Source: CAZGAQ01 sp964523405 (GTDB taxonomy: Bacteria; Planctomycetota; Phycisphaerae; UBA1845; Fen-1342). From it: DNA of 64,000 nt. A program made the position numbers and the translations under genes. Shown here one piece after another: positions 30,225 to 37,460 of the stretch; position 1 is the stretch's first letter, and each line of letters opens with the position of its first letter. The notes below the pieces were generated by a model. That model searched no databases, was not told the DNA's origin, and saw nothing but the letters and a program-made list of their open reading frames with translations. The stretch spans positions 1-64,000 of the forward strand of contig CAZGAQ010000024.1 in assembly GCA_964523405.1 (NCBI GenBank), written 5' to 3'.

Positions 30225-31385
30225 TCAGGTGAGGGTCCCGTTCTTTCTGACGGTCAGAACGTAGAAGCTGCCATAGGTGGCGGAGCGGTCGGTCGCCAGC
30301 AGACGGCGGGCCAGTTCATCATGCCGCTCGATGTGCGGCAGGACGGAAGCCGGCGGATCGAGGGCGTAGCTGCCTGAGCGATAGATCAATGTCGCGCCGG
30401 GCTTGGCGGCCCGCAGGACGCTGTGCAGGGTGGACTCGAAGACCTGGGGGGTCATCCAGTCGAAGATGTCCAGCAGGTTGAACTTGCTCACCGATTCCGG
30501 CGGGAGCGTATCCAGGAACGGCCCAAGCCAGCCGTTGACAATGAGCACGCGATCCAGGTGGCGACGCAGGGTCTCGAAGTTCTCGGCGAGCAGGTACGGC
30601 GGCACACGGTTGCCGCGGAACTTGCCGGTCACGGCCTGGCTGAGGAAGTAATTATCGTAGACCGGCACCTGCGTGAGTGCATATTCCACGCGCTCCTTCA
30701 CATACTCGTACATGTCGTGCCGGCCATCCACCAGCCGGTACTGCTCGGGATGCACGCCGGCCAGATACAGGAGCGGCTTGGACATGACGAAGCGCCGGGA
30801 CCACGGGCCCCACAGGCGGGGCGCGGCGTACTGCTGGTACCACGCGCGCTGTTCTTCCAAGGAGCGCAGCTCGAAGAACGCGTCGATCTGCGCCTGCTTG
30901 ATACCGAGCAGGCTCAGGAAGTGCCGCAGGATCCGGCAGAACAGGCCCATGCGGCCGTAGTTGTACAGCCCGCGTGCGGCCATCCACAGGTTCTCGTCCC
31001 AGAAGCGCTGCGCCACGGGCGAGATGTGCGGCCGCAGTTTCGTGCGGTACACCCCGGCCACGGCGGCCGGGCGCCGCGCGGCGAAGATGTCGAAGAACGT
31101 GGCGTGGTCGAGGGTCTTGATGGCCGCGAGCTTGAGCTCGAGGATGGCGTTCTGGGCGGGGTTGCCGTCGATGCTGATGAGTTTCTTGGGGCCTTGGCAC
31201 AGGAAGTTCAGCGGGTTGCAGCCGGCGGAGCTGATCGAGACGACCGTATCGTCGCCCGTGAGGTTGAAGGCCTGGCGGTCCATTTCCGGGTCTTCCCACG
31301 ACATGTTGAAGACGATGCCGCGGAAGACGAGCCGTTCGAGCCAGGCGCGGTTGCGGGCCTGAGGCATGTTAAGGACAACGGGCAT
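30225..31385 (-). CDS. btaA: S-adenosylmethionine:diacylglycerol 3-amino-3-carboxypropyltransferase, BtaA (DUF3419)
   Basis: A 386-aa enzyme that transfers the aminocarboxypropyl group of SAM to diacylglycerol, the first step of betaine lipid (DGTS) synthesis. Family landmarks: NMSWEDPEMD near the start, the SAM-site strings ISSAGCNPLNFL and SIDGNPAQNAILELK, and LLDIFDWMTP near the C-terminus. The ATG at 31385 has AAAGGGG seven bases upstream. It begins two bases after the btaB stop codon, so both are one operon. Betaine lipids usually replace phospholipids when phosphate is scarce; no Pho box was identified here. Confidence 0.9.
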   Translation of the reverse strand: MPVVLNMPQARNRAWLERLVFRGIVFNMSWEDPEMDRQAFNLTGDDTVVSISSAGCNPLNFLCQGPKKLISIDGNPAQNAILELKLAAIKTLDHATFFDIFAARRPAAVAGVYRTKLRPHISPVAQRFWDENLWMAARGLYNYGRMGLFCRILRHFLSLLGIKQAQIDAFFELRSLEEQRAWYQQYAAPRLWGPWSRRFVMSKPLLYLAGVHPEQYRLVDGRHDMYEYVKERVEYALTQVPVYDNYFLSQAVTGKFRGNRVPPYLLAENFETLRRHLDRVLIVNGWLGPFLDTLPPESVSKFNLLDIFDWMTPQVFESTLHSVLRAAKPGATLIYRSGSYALDPPASVLPHIERHDELARRLLATDRSATYGSFYVLTVRKNGTLT

Positions 31386-31387
31386 GG

Positions 31388-32002
31388 TCAGGCCCCTTTC
31401 CGGGCGACGGCCGTGAAGTTGTAACCCCCCAGCCAATAACTCACCTGCAAGTCGGCGAAGCGCCGCCCCATCTCGTCTTCGTACGGGCGCAGCGTTTCGA
31501 CGTGGTTAAGCCGGAGCCAGGTTCGCATGACCGGCGCGAGCGGGCCCCAGCCGCAAAAGCGGCTGAAATCGAGGACGACGAGCGTTCCGCCCGGGGCGAG
31601 GTGTTCGGCGGCGCGGTCTAAGGCCGCCGGCCACGCCGGAATCATGGTCAGGCTGTAGCCGAAGAAGATGGCGTCGTACTGCCGACCGAGTTGCATCTGA
31701 GTGGCGTCGGCCTGGACCAAGTCCACGTGGTTCCAGCCAGCCCGGGCCACGCGGCGGCGCGCCCGGACGAGCATGTCGGCGGAAAAATCCAGCCCGGTCA
31801 GGTGGCCGCGGCCGGCATCGAGGTATTTCAGCAGGTAGCGGAAGTTCAGCCCGGTACCGCACCCAACTTCCAGAACCTGGCTGTCCGGGCGCAAGCGTAG
31901 TGCGGCCGCGGCACGCGCGCGCCCGTGCAGGATCGTCCACCGGGTCAGGTCGTAGACGTAGGCGTGGAACCGATAAAAGCGCTGGACGGCGGTGTCCGCC
32001 AA
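31388..32002 (-). CDS. btaB: SAM-dependent methyltransferase BtaB (betaine lipid N-methylation)
   Basis: A 204-aa class I methyltransferase. Motif I is LEVGCGTGLNFRYL and the later acidic motif is GLDFSADML, followed by VQADATQ. BtaB methylates diacylglyceryl-homoserine three times to give DGTS, and adjacency to btaA supports this role over a ubiquinone or PE methyltransferase. The start is uncertain: I favour a TTG at 32002 with GGAG nine bases upstream, because similarity begins with the next residues (VQRFYRFHAYVYD). An ATG at 32134 in the same frame would add 44 Arg/Pro-rich residues. Confidence 0.82.
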   Translation of the reverse strand: MADTAVQRFYRFHAYVYDLTRWTILHGRARAAAALRLRPDSQVLEVGCGTGLNFRYLLKYLDAGRGHLTGLDFSADMLVRARRRVARAGWNHVDLVQADATQMQLGRQYDAIFFGYSLTMIPAWPAALDRAAEHLAPGGTLVVLDFSRFCGWGPLAPVMRTWLRLNHVETLRPYEDEMGRRFADLQVSYWLGGYNFTAVARKGA

Positions 32003-32354
32003 GGTCCGAACTCCAACAGCTCTGGGAGAATGCCTGGCCTGGGTGCGTCCCAGAGGGCATCGACGCCACCCGGCAACCGCAGGGAACCGGCTCCGCTTCC
32101 GCCTGGTGGGGCCAGCCGTGGCCCACGAGCTCACCCCCCGGCCGTCCGCTCCGTTGCGGGTCCGCTAGTGTAGCGGCGGCGGACGGACGGACAAAGGGTT
32201 TTCGCGTCGAAGAATGAACGCCGGTTGACAGCCCGGCAGGGGCATCCGAGAATCAATATAGTGACATGAAATGCGGTTCCCGCTTACGCCGGCCGCCAGC
32301 GATTCCGTCTGGTGCTGGGCGACGTAAGCGCTACGGCCGGAGGCATAGGCGCCC

Positions 32355-32720
32355 ATGGAACAACCCTCATCGCACGTGAAAATCAAGAAGGCGGGGGACG
32401 TGTCGGTGGTGCAGTTCGCCGATCGGAAGATTCTCGAGGAACTCTCGATCCACGAGATCGGAGAGGAGTTGCGCACCCTCGCGGAAACGCAACCGCAGGT
32501 GAAGCTCCTGTTGGACTTTGGGAACGTGGACCATCTGGCGAGTGCCGCCCTGGGCATGCTGATCACCCTGCACAAGAAGGTGCAGGAGCAGAATGGCGCA
32601 CTGAAGTTGTCGAACATCAACCGCCAGATCTTCCAGGTATTCAAGATCACGCGGCTGAATCGCGTCTTCGACATTCACGAAACCGCGGAACAAGCACTCG
32701 ATTCATTCGCCCACGCGTAA
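32355..32720 (+). CDS. STAS-domain anti-sigma factor antagonist
   Basis: A 121-aa single-domain STAS protein, like SpoIIAA/RsbV. The switch serine is Ser63 in VDHLASAALGML; in this family it is phosphorylated by the partner kinase. Residues 15-25 (VSVVQFADRKIL) and 50-56 (KLLLDFG) are the expected strands. GGAGG lies about 12 bases before the ATG. The ATPase gene that follows after 29 bases is the natural partner. Confidence 0.88.
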   Translation: MEQPSSHVKIKKAGDVSVVQFADRKILEELSIHEIGEELRTLAETQPQVKLLLDFGNVDHLASAALGMLITLHKKVQEQNGALKLSNINRQIFQVFKITRLNRVFDIHETAEQALDSFAHA

Positions 32721-32749
32721 ATGGCGGCCCGCCCGGCCACGGAACCGTG

Positions 32750-33208
32750 ATGAAGGTGCCTTCCGATTTCGGTGTGGACGATGCTGTCCTGACCACCGTT
32801 ACCGTGCCGAATGACTTGCGCGCCGTGAAGGCACCTGAAGCCCGCATCATGGGGGAGCTGCGCCGGCACGGATATGAGAAGGACACGATCTTCGCGATCA
32901 AGCTGGCGTTTGAAGAGGCCATTACCAACGCCGTCAAGCACGGAAACTGCAACGATCGTTCCAAACACGTCGACGTGCGGTACTACGTCGACCGCCACCG
33001 CGTGATCATCGGTGTCCGCGACGAGGGGCACGGGTTCTGCCCGGAAAAGGTGCCCGATCCGACGGCTGACGAGAACCTGGAGCGACCGTGCGGGCGCGGC
33101 ATCATGCTGATGGCGGCCTACATGACGAAGTTGCGGTACAGCGGCGCGGGGAATGAAGTCTGGATGCTGAAGGAGCACGTGCCCGGGTCAATTCCCGCGC
33201 CGGAATGA
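32750..33208 (+). CDS. Anti-sigma-type Ser/Thr kinase (HATPase, RsbW/SpoIIAB-like)
   Basis: A 152-aa GHKL ATPase. The N box is EEAITNAVKHGN (Asn60) and the G1 box is DEGHGF (Asp91). A late G2-type string GRGIMLM follows. Proteins of this type bind a sigma factor or effector and phosphorylate a STAS antagonist. The STAS gene is directly upstream. A GTG three bases before the ATG at 32750 is an alternative start. No sigma factor or PP2C phosphatase gene is nearby, so the output is unknown. Confidence 0.88.
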   Translation: MKVPSDFGVDDAVLTTVTVPNDLRAVKAPEARIMGELRRHGYEKDTIFAIKLAFEEAITNAVKHGNCNDRSKHVDVRYYVDRHRVIIGVRDEGHGFCPEKVPDPTADENLERPCGRGIMLMAAYMTKLRYSGAGNEVWMLKEHVPGSIPAPE

Positions 33209-33543
33209 AGTCTCGTGCGCGGTTCTGTTCGTGCGGGGAAGTCTCCAGGCAGCAGTTCTGCGGCAAGAATGACTCGCAAGTCTTTTTCCATAAACTACTT
33301 ACAGAAACACACTAGGTGGCATCAGAAGGCTTGTCGATAGCAGATCGCCGTCTCCGGGCATGGTGGGCGTCGGGGGCCAAGGAGTGGCGCAATCCTGCGG
33401 ACGGCGACGAACGGGAGTGCTCGGGTGTTTGCGCCCTCACCGTGCCCCCCTGTCAGAGTCGGCTGGCTGCCAGCGGGACCCCTGGGGAGACACACGATGG
33501 GGTGGTCTTTGAGGGGGGCGTGAATTTTCGCTGCCCGGCGGGG
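33209..33543. other. Intergenic region upstream of rpsL
   Basis: No convincing gene. A short AT-rich island at about 33282-33312 breaks the GC-rich background. An 85-codon open frame at 33316-33573 runs through the rpsL promoter, has no ribosome site and is not called. Confidence 0.5.
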
Positions 33544-33571
33544 TTGGCGGCCGGGTTCGGCATGTTATACT
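33544..33571 (+). promoter_or_regulatory. Sigma-70-type promoter for rpsL-rpsG
   Basis: TTGGCG, 16-base spacer, TATACT. The implied start near 33578 gives a leader of about 50 bases that begins with a hairpin. Confidence 0.7.
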
Positions 33572-33578
33572 GATCGGT

Positions 33579-33599
33579 CTGCCGGTATTTGGCCGGCAG
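33579..33599 (+). promoter_or_regulatory. 5' leader hairpin of the rpsL-rpsG transcript
   Basis: CTGCCGG at 33579-33585 pairs with CCGGCAG at 33593-33599 across TATTTGG. It lies at the very 5' end of the predicted message. It may protect the RNA or act as a protein-binding site; no direct evidence for regulation. Confidence 0.45.
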
Positions 33600-33627
33600 G
33601 GGAACCAGGTACGGGAACGGATGACGT

Positions 33628-34017
33628 ATGCCGACCATTAACCAGTTAGTCCGCCGGCCGCGGCGCAACGAGCCGAGCAAGTCGAAGGTGCGCGACATTC
33701 AGCGCTGCCCGCAGCGGCGTGGCGTGTGCCTGCAGGTTAAGACGCAGACGCCCAAGAAGCCGAACTCGGCTCTGCGGAAGGTGGCGCGTGTCCGCCTGAC
33801 GAACGGGCGCGAAGTGACGGCCTATATTCCCGGTGTGGATCACAACCTGCAGGAACACTCGATCGTGCTGATTCGCGGCGGTCGTGTCCGCGATCTGCCC
33901 GGTGTGCGTTATCACATCGTGCGCGGCAAGCTCGACTGTGCCGGCGTGACGAATGACAAGGAAGGCAAGGGGCGCAACCGCAGCCGCAGCAAGTACGGCG
34001 TGAAGCGGAAGAAGTAA
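33628..34017 (+). CDS. rpsL: 30S ribosomal protein S12
   Basis: A 129-aa decoding-centre protein. The start PTINQLVR and the core TPKKPNSALRKVARVRL are conserved, with the lysine classically altered in streptomycin resistance unmodified. The loop after AYIPG reads VDHNLQEHS where many bacteria have EGHNLQEHS. It ends in a basic tail. rpsG follows after 16 bases. Confidence 0.97.
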   Translation: MPTINQLVRRPRRNEPSKSKVRDIQRCPQRRGVCLQVKTQTPKKPNSALRKVARVRLTNGREVTAYIPGVDHNLQEHSIVLIRGGRVRDLPGVRYHIVRGKLDCAGVTNDKEGKGRNRSRSKYGVKRKK

Positions 34018-34033
34018 GGCAGGCGGACAACAC

Positions 34034-34516
34034 ATGGCATATAAGCGATTCACGCAGTCGGTCAAGCAGCTTCGCGGCGATGCGCGGTACAACAACCGCG
34101 TCGCGTCCAAGTTCATCAACTGCATGATGTGGGACGGCAAGAAGACCGTCGCCCAGTCCGTCTTCTATGACGCGATGGACCGCATCGCTGAGAAGATCAA
34201 GGACGTTCCGCCGATCGAGGTCTTCGAGACCGCGCTGAACAACACCAAGCCGGAGATCGAAGTCCGCTCCAAGCGCGTCGGCGGTGCCAACTACCAGGTG
34301 CCGATGCAGGTCAACCCGAAGCGACGGCAATCGCTGGCAATCCGCTGGCTGCTCGGCGCGACGCGCAAGAAGGGTGGCCGCTCAATGTCGGATCGCCTCG
34401 CCGACGAGCTGATGGCAGCCTTCAAGCGCGAGGGCGAAGCCATGCAGCAACGCGAAATGGTGCACCGCATGGCCGACGCCAACAAGGCGTTCGCCCACTT
34501 TGCCTGGGGACGCTAA
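34034..34516 (+). CDS. rpsG: 30S ribosomal protein S7
   Basis: A 160-aa assembly protein for the 16S 3' domain. Family strings: KFINCMMWDGKKTVAQ, EVRSKRVGGANYQVP and the RRQSLAIRWLL helix. It closes the two-gene rpsL-rpsG unit; unlike the common str operon, fusA and tuf do not follow, and a strong terminator comes 30 bases after the stop. Confidence 0.97.
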   Translation: MAYKRFTQSVKQLRGDARYNNRVASKFINCMMWDGKKTVAQSVFYDAMDRIAEKIKDVPPIEVFETALNNTKPEIEVRSKRVGGANYQVPMQVNPKRRQSLAIRWLLGATRKKGGRSMSDRLADELMAAFKREGEAMQQREMVHRMADANKAFAHFAWGR

Positions 34517-34545
34517 GCGCCCGCCGGCATCCCAGCAGAGCTTCC

Positions 34546-34580
34546 GCGGCCGGGCCTGTGGGTCCGGCCGCTTTGTCTTT
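34546..34580 (+). terminator. Rho-independent terminator after rpsG
   Basis: GCGGCCGG at 34546-34553 pairs with CCGGCCGC at 34564-34571, ten-base loop, followed by TTTGTCTTT. Confidence 0.88.
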
Positions 34581-34588
34581 AGTGAGGC

Positions 34589-34693
34589 GGCAGGTTGCGG
34601 AGTCGCGCCGCCTCCGGCAACCGGGGGACGCGCGAGGCGCTTCTCGCCCCCCCCCCGCAACCTGCCCTACTCCGGCTCCGCAACCTGCCCTAC
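34589..34693. repeat. Inverted and direct repeats with a C10 run before the CCA-adding enzyme gene
   Basis: A 14-bp arm at 34589-34602 (GGCAGGTTGCGGAG) is perfectly complementary to 34676-34689. The 15-mer CGCAACCTGCCCTAC also occurs twice, at 34656-34670 and 34679-34693 (period 23). A run of ten C lies at 34647-34656. Confidence 0.7.
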
Positions 34694-34708
34694 GTTCGTG
34701 ACGGCCTG

Positions 34709-34714
34709 TAGAAT
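34709..34714 (+). promoter_or_regulatory. -10 box positioned for a leaderless mRNA
   Basis: TAGAAT ends six bases before the GTG start at 34721, where transcription itself would be expected to begin. No ribosome-binding site is present. No clear -35. Confidence 0.4.
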
Positions 34715-34720
34715 CCAGAT

Positions 34721-35995
34721 GTGACGACGTTCCCCTTTCAGCATGGATTGCCGACGGCGGCCGCAGGCGCGGTGGAAGTCGTCCGCGCCCTGGCGGCGGC
34801 GGGGCATCAGGCGCTGCTCGCGGGCGGCTGCGTGCGTGATCTGCTCCTGGGACGTGAGCCGGAGGATTACGACGTCGCGACGGACGCTGGGCCCGAGCAG
34901 ATTACGGCGTTGTTTCGCCCGACGCGGCAGGTGGGCGCGCAGTTCGGCGTTGTACTCGTGAAGCGCCAGCGACGCTGGGTGGAGGTGGCGACGTTTCGCG
35001 CGGACGGGCCCTATGTCGATGGGCGCCGCCCGACCAGCGTAACGCGCACGGACGCCGCGCATGACGCGCAGCGCCGCGACTTCACGGTCAACGGCATGTT
35101 CCTCGATCCGCTGAGCCACGTGGTCATCGACTACGTCGGGGGACACGCCGACCTCGCGGCCCGCGTGGTGCGTGCCATCGGTGAGCCGGCGGCCCGCTTT
35201 GCTGAAGACCATCTGCGGCTGCTGCGCGCCGTGCGGTTCGCGGCCAAACTGGGGTTTCCCATCGAACCCGTCACGTTGGCGGCCATTCGCACGCATGCCG
35301 CGCAACTCGCGCGCGTGGCGCCGGAGCGCATTCGCGAGGAATTGGCGCGGATGCTTGCGCATCCGGCCCGCCGAGATGCCTGGCAGCTGCTGCACACGTG
35401 CGGACTGCTGCCGCATCTGTGGCCCGGCGTCGAGTGGTCGGAGGTCCAGGCCGAGCGAGTTGAGACGCTGCTGGGGCGCTTGCCGCGGGAGGCATCGTTC
35501 GGGTTGGCCCTGGGCGTACTGCTGGGGCACCTGCCGACGGCGCAGTTCGCCGGTGCGGCCCGCAGTCTGACGCTGGCCAACGATGAGCGCGACGTGGCCG
35601 CGTGGCTGGTCGCGCACCAAAGCGAACTTGACGATCCGGAAGCGCCGTCGCTGGCGCAACTGAAGCGTCTGATGGCACACCGGGCGTTTGGTGAGCTGCG
35701 GGCGCTGGTTGAGGCCCGCTACCTCGACAGGCCCGCTGCGGCCGCGCGCCGGGCGCGGCTCGCGGCGCGCGTGGCCGGCGTGCGGCCGGAGGCGGTGCAA
35801 CCACCGCCGCTGGTAACCGGAGACGACCTTCTGGCGCGGCACATTCCGCCGGGGCCGGTGTACAAGGCGATTCTGGACGAGCTGTACACGGCGCAGCTCG
35901 AGGAGCAACTGGTGACACGCGCGCAGGCGCTGCATGCGCTCGCGGAGATTTTGGTCCGCACGCGGCTTGAGGGGTCGCGTGGAGACCGGGCATGA
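34721..35995 (+). CDS. CCA tRNA nucleotidyltransferase / poly(A) polymerase family protein
   Basis: A 424-aa class II nucleotidyltransferase. The head domain has the loop AGGCVRDLLLG and the metal-binding pair in PEDYDVATDA (DxD-type), followed by RRDFTVNGMFLD. The neck contains EDHLRLLRAVRFAAKLGF. It adds or repairs 3' CCA on tRNA, or tails RNA; sequence alone does not separate these. The C-terminus lacks an HD domain. It starts at a GTG without a ribosome site. Its last four bases overlap the next gene (ATGA), so translation is coupled. Confidence 0.92.
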   Translation: MTTFPFQHGLPTAAAGAVEVVRALAAAGHQALLAGGCVRDLLLGREPEDYDVATDAGPEQITALFRPTRQVGAQFGVVLVKRQRRWVEVATFRADGPYVDGRRPTSVTRTDAAHDAQRRDFTVNGMFLDPLSHVVIDYVGGHADLAARVVRAIGEPAARFAEDHLRLLRAVRFAAKLGFPIEPVTLAAIRTHAAQLARVAPERIREELARMLAHPARRDAWQLLHTCGLLPHLWPGVEWSEVQAERVETLLGRLPREASFGLALGVLLGHLPTAQFAGAARSLTLANDERDVAAWLVAHQSELDDPEAPSLAQLKRLMAHRAFGELRALVEARYLDRPAAAARRARLAARVAGVRPEAVQPPPLVTGDDLLARHIPPGPVYKAILDELYTAQLEEQLVTRAQALHALAEILVRTRLEGSRGDRA

Positions 35996-36600
35996 CGTGT
36001 CGCTCAGGGAGAATGCAGACGGCTAAGGAACGCACACCGCGCCGGGGGTGGGCCCACCTCCGCACGCTGGTGGGCCTGGCGGCGCTGCTGCCAAGCTGTG
36101 CGGGACCTGGTGGCGGCGCGCCCGGCAAGCGCGGAGATCCGCCACCGGTACAGATTCGCTTCCATCTCGCCGCCACGCAGGCGCGGGAGGGCTACGACGA
36201 GCGCCGGGATGAGCTCGGCGGACCGCTGTACGTGGTACCACAGCCTTTTCTGACGGACGAGCGAATCTGGAATGCCGCCGTTTTCGAGGGCCAGCGCCGA
36301 CACCTCGTCCGGCTGACTTTCGACGCGGCCGGCACGGCGATCCTGGAGCGTGTCACGCGGGCGAATCGCGGGGCGCGACTGGCCGTATACATTGACGAGG
36401 AACTGGCGATGTCGCCGGGGATCGATCAGTCGATCACGGGCGGGCAAGTGTACCTCGATGCGGGCTTTTCGCGAGCGCGGGCCGACGAGATCGCCCGGGC
36501 CATCGAGGCCCAGCGCGCGGCGCGGGCCCCGGTCCTGGGAGTCCCCGCAGCACACGAACCCGGCACTTTCGAGCCCACGCAGCGGGAGCAGCGACCATGA
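35992..36600 (+). CDS. Lipoprotein with an isolated SecD P1-head-like domain
   Basis: A 202-aa protein with a signal segment (LRTLVGLAALLPSC) and a probable lipid-anchor Cys. The mature part aligns by eye with the periplasmic P1 head of SecD: LVRLTFDAAGTAILERVT, then ARLAVYIDEELAMSPGI, then SITGGQVYLDAGF. None of the membrane helices of SecD are present. It may therefore be a periplasmic substrate-handling domain working alone. It overlaps the previous gene and the next gene by four bases each (ATGA), so three genes are coupled. Function is not known. Confidence 0.72.
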   Translation: MTCRSGRMQTAKERTPRRGWAHLRTLVGLAALLPSCAGPGGGAPGKRGDPPPVQIRFHLAATQAREGYDERRDELGGPLYVVPQPFLTDERIWNAAVFEGQRRHLVRLTFDAAGTAILERVTRANRGARLAVYIDEELAMSPGIDQSITGGQVYLDAGFSRARADEIARAIEAQRAARAPVLGVPAAHEPGTFEPTQREQRP

Positions 36601-37364
36601 ATACCCCCCTTGCGAGCGCACGTTACGGCGCCCGCCTGGAGCTGGTGCTCGACCGGCCGGCGCGCCGCAACGCCCTGTCCAGCCAACTGATCACGGACTT
36701 GACCGCGGCACTGCGGGCGGCCGATGAAGACGAAGCGGTTCGTGTCGTCCTGCTCACGGGTGCCGGAACAGCATTCTGCGCGGGGCTGGACTTACATGAA
36801 CTGACGGCTCGGGACGGCGCGACGGAGCCGGAGGCAGAGGCTCGTACCCATGACCTCGCGCCACTGCTGACTCTCTATGACACGCTGGAAGGACTGACGA
36901 AGCCTAGTGTGGCTGCCGTCAATGGTCTCGCGGTAGCCGGGGGCGCGACGCTGGCCAGCTTGTGCGACGTGGTGCTGTGTGGCGCGTCGGGCGGGTTCGG
37001 GTTCCCGGGGATTCGGCGCGGGCTGGTCGCTCCAATCATCATGCCGTACCTGGTACGGCAGGTGGGCCTGCGGCGGGCTCGATATCTGCTCCTCACCGGC
37101 ACCCTGCTGAGTCCGGCCGAGGCGGTTGCCTGCGGTCTGGCTGACGAGGTCGTGGGGGACGCCGAGCTGCTGGAGGCCGCGCGGGCACGGGGCGACGCGC
37201 TGGCCGCCCTCGCACCGACGGCGGTGTCGCGGACGAAAGCACTGCTGCGTCGCTGGCGCCTGACGGGCGGCGGTCCGGCGAGCGAAGAAATGCGGCAGGT
37301 GTCGGCCGCCCTGACGCTGGATGAACAGGCCCGCGCGGGGGTACGCCGGTTTCTGGGCTTGTGA
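36597..37364 (+). CDS. Enoyl-CoA hydratase/isomerase (crotonase) family protein
   Basis: A 255-aa crotonase-fold enzyme acting on a CoA thioester. The oxyanion-hole strings are FCAGLDLHEL and VAGGATLASLCDVVL. The first catalytic Glu position appears as Ala/Gly in FGFPGIRRGL, so the activity may be an isomerase, decarboxylase or methylglutaconyl-type hydratase rather than a classic hydratase. It overlaps the SecD-like lipoprotein gene by four bases. The partnership with that gene is unexplained. Confidence 0.85.
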   Translation: MNTPLASARYGARLELVLDRPARRNALSSQLITDLTAALRAADEDEAVRVVLLTGAGTAFCAGLDLHELTARDGATEPEAEARTHDLAPLLTLYDTLEGLTKPSVAAVNGLAVAGGATLASLCDVVLCGASGGFGFPGIRRGLVAPIIMPYLVRQVGLRRARYLLLTGTLLSPAEAVACGLADEVVGDAELLEAARARGDALAALAPTAVSRTKALLRRWRLTGGGPASEEMRQVSAALTLDEQARAGVRRFLGL

Positions 37365-37389
37365 CGCCCTGGCCGCCGGCCGTTATAAT
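37359..37389 (+). promoter_or_regulatory. Promoter for transaldolase
   Basis: TTGTGA, 19-base spacer, TATAAT (perfect -10). It overlaps the last codons of the enoyl-CoA hydratase gene and lies 72 bases before the transaldolase ATG. The spacer is longer than usual. Confidence 0.6.
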
Positions 37390-37460
37390 CCGCGCCGTTG
37401 CGCGCCGTGGCCCCGGCGGGAGCCGGCTGCACGCGCCGGCGATTCGCAGGGACTTGGCCC

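Noticed and set aside
33316..33573. 85-codon frame before rpsL
   Set aside because: No ribosome site, overlaps the rpsL promoter, no similarity seen.
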